Shown in pieces: positions 4,467 to 5,453 of a stretch of DNA of 5,453 nucleotides. Location of the stretch: positions 1 to 5,453 of the forward strand of contig JAKQFZ010000820.1 of assembly GCA_029558215.1 (NCBI GenBank), in the 5' to 3' direction. Below the pieces are notes generated by a model. That model did not search any database and had not been told where the DNA came from. It saw only the letters and a list, made by a program, of their open reading frames with translations. The translations under genes were made by a program, and so were the position numbers. How positions within the stretch are numbered: position 1 is the first letter of the stretch; every line of letters starts with the position of its first letter. This stretch comes from Candidatus Omnitrophota bacterium (GTDB taxonomy: Bacteria > Hinthialibacterota > Hinthialibacteria > JAKQFZ01).

Positions 4467-4888
4467 TCTGGGACCCCCTTACGATCTCGATACACAAAGT
4501 GCGTCTGAACCGGAAGTTTGTGACTTGCCAAACGCATGGCCTCTTTCGCCACTGCTTCGGTCACGCCATCAACCTCGAAAAGAATCGCTCCCGGCTTCAC
4601 GACTGCAACGTGCTCGGACGGAGCACCTTTTCCACCACCCATTCGAGTCTCCGCTGAGTGTTCTGTCAGAGACTTGTGTGGGAAAATACGAATCCAAACC
4701 TTCCCCTGCCTTTTCATGTGACGAGTCAACGCCACACGAGCCGCCTCAATCTGTCGGCTGGAGATCCAGCCACAGTTGACTGCTTTCATGCCATACTCGC
4801 CGAAGCTCACTTCTTGGCCGCGCCAGGCCTTGCCCCTGTTGCGTCCCCGATGCTGTCGGCGGAATTTCTCCCTTTTCGGCATCAACAT
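4463..4888 (-). CDS. rplP: 50S ribosomal protein uL16 (L16)
   Basis: uL16 is a late assembly protein of the large subunit that contacts the A-site tRNA and helps order the peptidyl-transferase centre. The product has 141 residues, close to the E. coli length. MLMPKREKFRRQHRGRNRG at the start, SFGEYGMKAV (28-37), SRQIEAARVALTRHMKRQGK (44-63) and WIRIFP are family hallmarks. The inner loop reads ETRMGGGKGAPSEHVAVVKP (80-99); R82 aligns with E. coli R81, which is hydroxylated there. The segment differs from the common RMGKGKG...YWVA pattern, having G at the first Lys and SEH instead of EYW. The ATG at 4886-4888 follows GGAGG (4899-4903) by ten bases; an ATG two codons later is possible but less likely. 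The TGA overlaps rpmC. Confidence 0.97.
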   Translation of the reverse strand: MLMPKREKFRRQHRGRNRGKAWRGQEVSFGEYGMKAVNCGWISSRQIEAARVALTRHMKRQGKVWIRIFPHKSLTEHSAETRMGGGKGAPSEHVAVVKPGAILFEVDGVTEAVAKEAMRLASHKLPVQTHFVYRDRKGVPE

Positions 4889-4928
4889 GATTCAGGTTCC
4901 TCCGGAATCCTATCGTCCTGCTCTTGTC

Positions 4929-5453
4929 TCAGGCTCCCTCTTCGTCTTTCTTTCGAAGCACGGACAGGTCAAGTATTTCTCCCTTGTAGACCCAGACCTT
5001 CACTCCAACGCTACCGGCCTTCGTTCGCGCCGTTGCGAATCCATAGTCAATATCCGCCCGCAACGTGTGTAGCGGAACACGTCCCTCTCGGTACCATTCT
5101 GTCCGACTCATCTCGGCTCCACCAAGACGACCCGCAACACAAATCTTGACACCCAACGCCCCGACAGTCAGCGCCGACTGAATCGGTCGCTTCATCGCCC
5201 GACGGAAGGAAATCCTCTTCTCCAACTGGCTGGCAACATTCTCGGCAATAAGTTGCGCTTCCATATCCGGAGCCTTGACTTCCTTGATGTTGATGAAAAC
5301 CTGCTTGTCCGTCTTGACAGCAAGGGCTTTCTTGAGTCTCTCGACTTCGGTTCCCTTTCGACCAATGATGATCCCGGGACGCGCCGTGTAGATATTCACC
5401 CTGACTTTCAACGGCGTTCGCTCGATCTCGATTCGGGATACCGCGGCGTGCTT
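4929..5453 (-). CDS. rpsC: 30S ribosomal protein uS3 (S3), C-terminal part, 5' end beyond the window
   Basis: uS3 is on the 30S head at the mRNA entry channel and, with uS4 and uS5, takes part in unwinding of mRNA structure. 174 residues are visible; by comparison with E. coli about 45 N-terminal residues are missing. The frame is open to the window edge, starting with AAVSRIEIERTPLKVRVNIY. A TTG at 5409-5411 is an internal leucine codon, not a start. The type II KH domain shows the GRKG motif at residues 31-34 of the fragment. FRRAMK at 83-88 holds the arginines and lysine equal to E. coli R131, R132 and K135, linked to helicase activity. The C-terminal domain signature runs from GRLGGAEMSRTEWYREGRVP to VGVKVWVYKGEI. 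The tail after GEI is short. The gap to rplP is 40 bases. Confidence 0.98.
   Translation of the reverse strand, partial: KHAAVSRIEIERTPLKVRVNIYTARPGIIIGRKGTEVERLKKALAVKTDKQVFINIKEVKAPDMEAQLIAENVASQLEKRISFRRAMKRPIQSALTVGALGVKICVAGRLGGAEMSRTEWYREGRVPLHTLRADIDYGFATARTKAGSVGVKVWVYKGEILDLSVLRKKDEEGA

Noticed and set aside
5409..5411. TTG as the start of rpsC
   Set aside because: The frame continues upstream to the window edge with conserved uS3 sequence (AAVSRIEIERTP), so this is an internal leucine codon and the gene is cut by the edge.

Overview
The window is one unbroken stretch of the bacterial S10/spc ribosomal-protein cluster, with every gene on the minus strand, so the cluster reads from the right edge to the left. 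In transcription order it holds the 3' part of rpsC (uS3), then rplP (uL16), rpmC (bL29), rpsQ (uS17), rplN (uL14), rplX (uL24), rplE (uL5), rpsN of the zinc type (uS14), rpsH (uS8), rplF (uL6), rplR (uL18) and rpsE (uS5). A possible first few codons of rpmD (uL30) lie at the left edge. This is the canonical bacterial order. In E. coli the S10 operon ends after rpsQ and the spc operon starts at rplN; here the two appear joined with a 74-base gap.

The organism is a bacterium: all proteins are bacterial forms, including bL29, and strong Shine-Dalgarno sequences precede most genes. uS14 is the short form of 61 residues with two CxxC pairs, and uL24 has a C-terminal CxxC...CxxC, which argues against an enteric gammaproteobacterium. 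Four of the eleven visible start codons are GTG. I cannot name a phylum from sequence alone; a less-studied lineage is possible, because several proteins carry unusual residues (uL16 loop, Cys-rich uL18, extended uL5 N-terminus).

Layout from right to left: small-subunit entry-tunnel and large-subunit proteins (uS3, uL16, bL29, uS17) at 3934-5453; the uL14-uL24 pair at 3121-3859; a 194-base non-coding gap at 2927-3120; a compact block uL5-uS14-uS8-uL6-uL18 at 708-2926; a 108-base non-coding gap at 600-707; and uS5 at 27-599. Spacing is otherwise short, with an ATGA overlap (rplP/rpmC) and a TGATG overlap (rplF/rplR), as expected for coupled translation of proteins needed in equal amounts. No stretch of 300 bases lacks a gene.

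I found no mobile element, CRISPR array, tRNA, defence gene or novel protein system. The most interesting non-coding signals are three structured intergenic stretches: the rplX-rplE gap, which sits where E. coli uS8 represses its own operon; the hairpin directly upstream of the rpsE ribosome binding site; and paired hairpins at the rpsQ-rplN junction. No convincing promoter or intrinsic terminator is visible, so the whole window probably belongs to one longer transcript.
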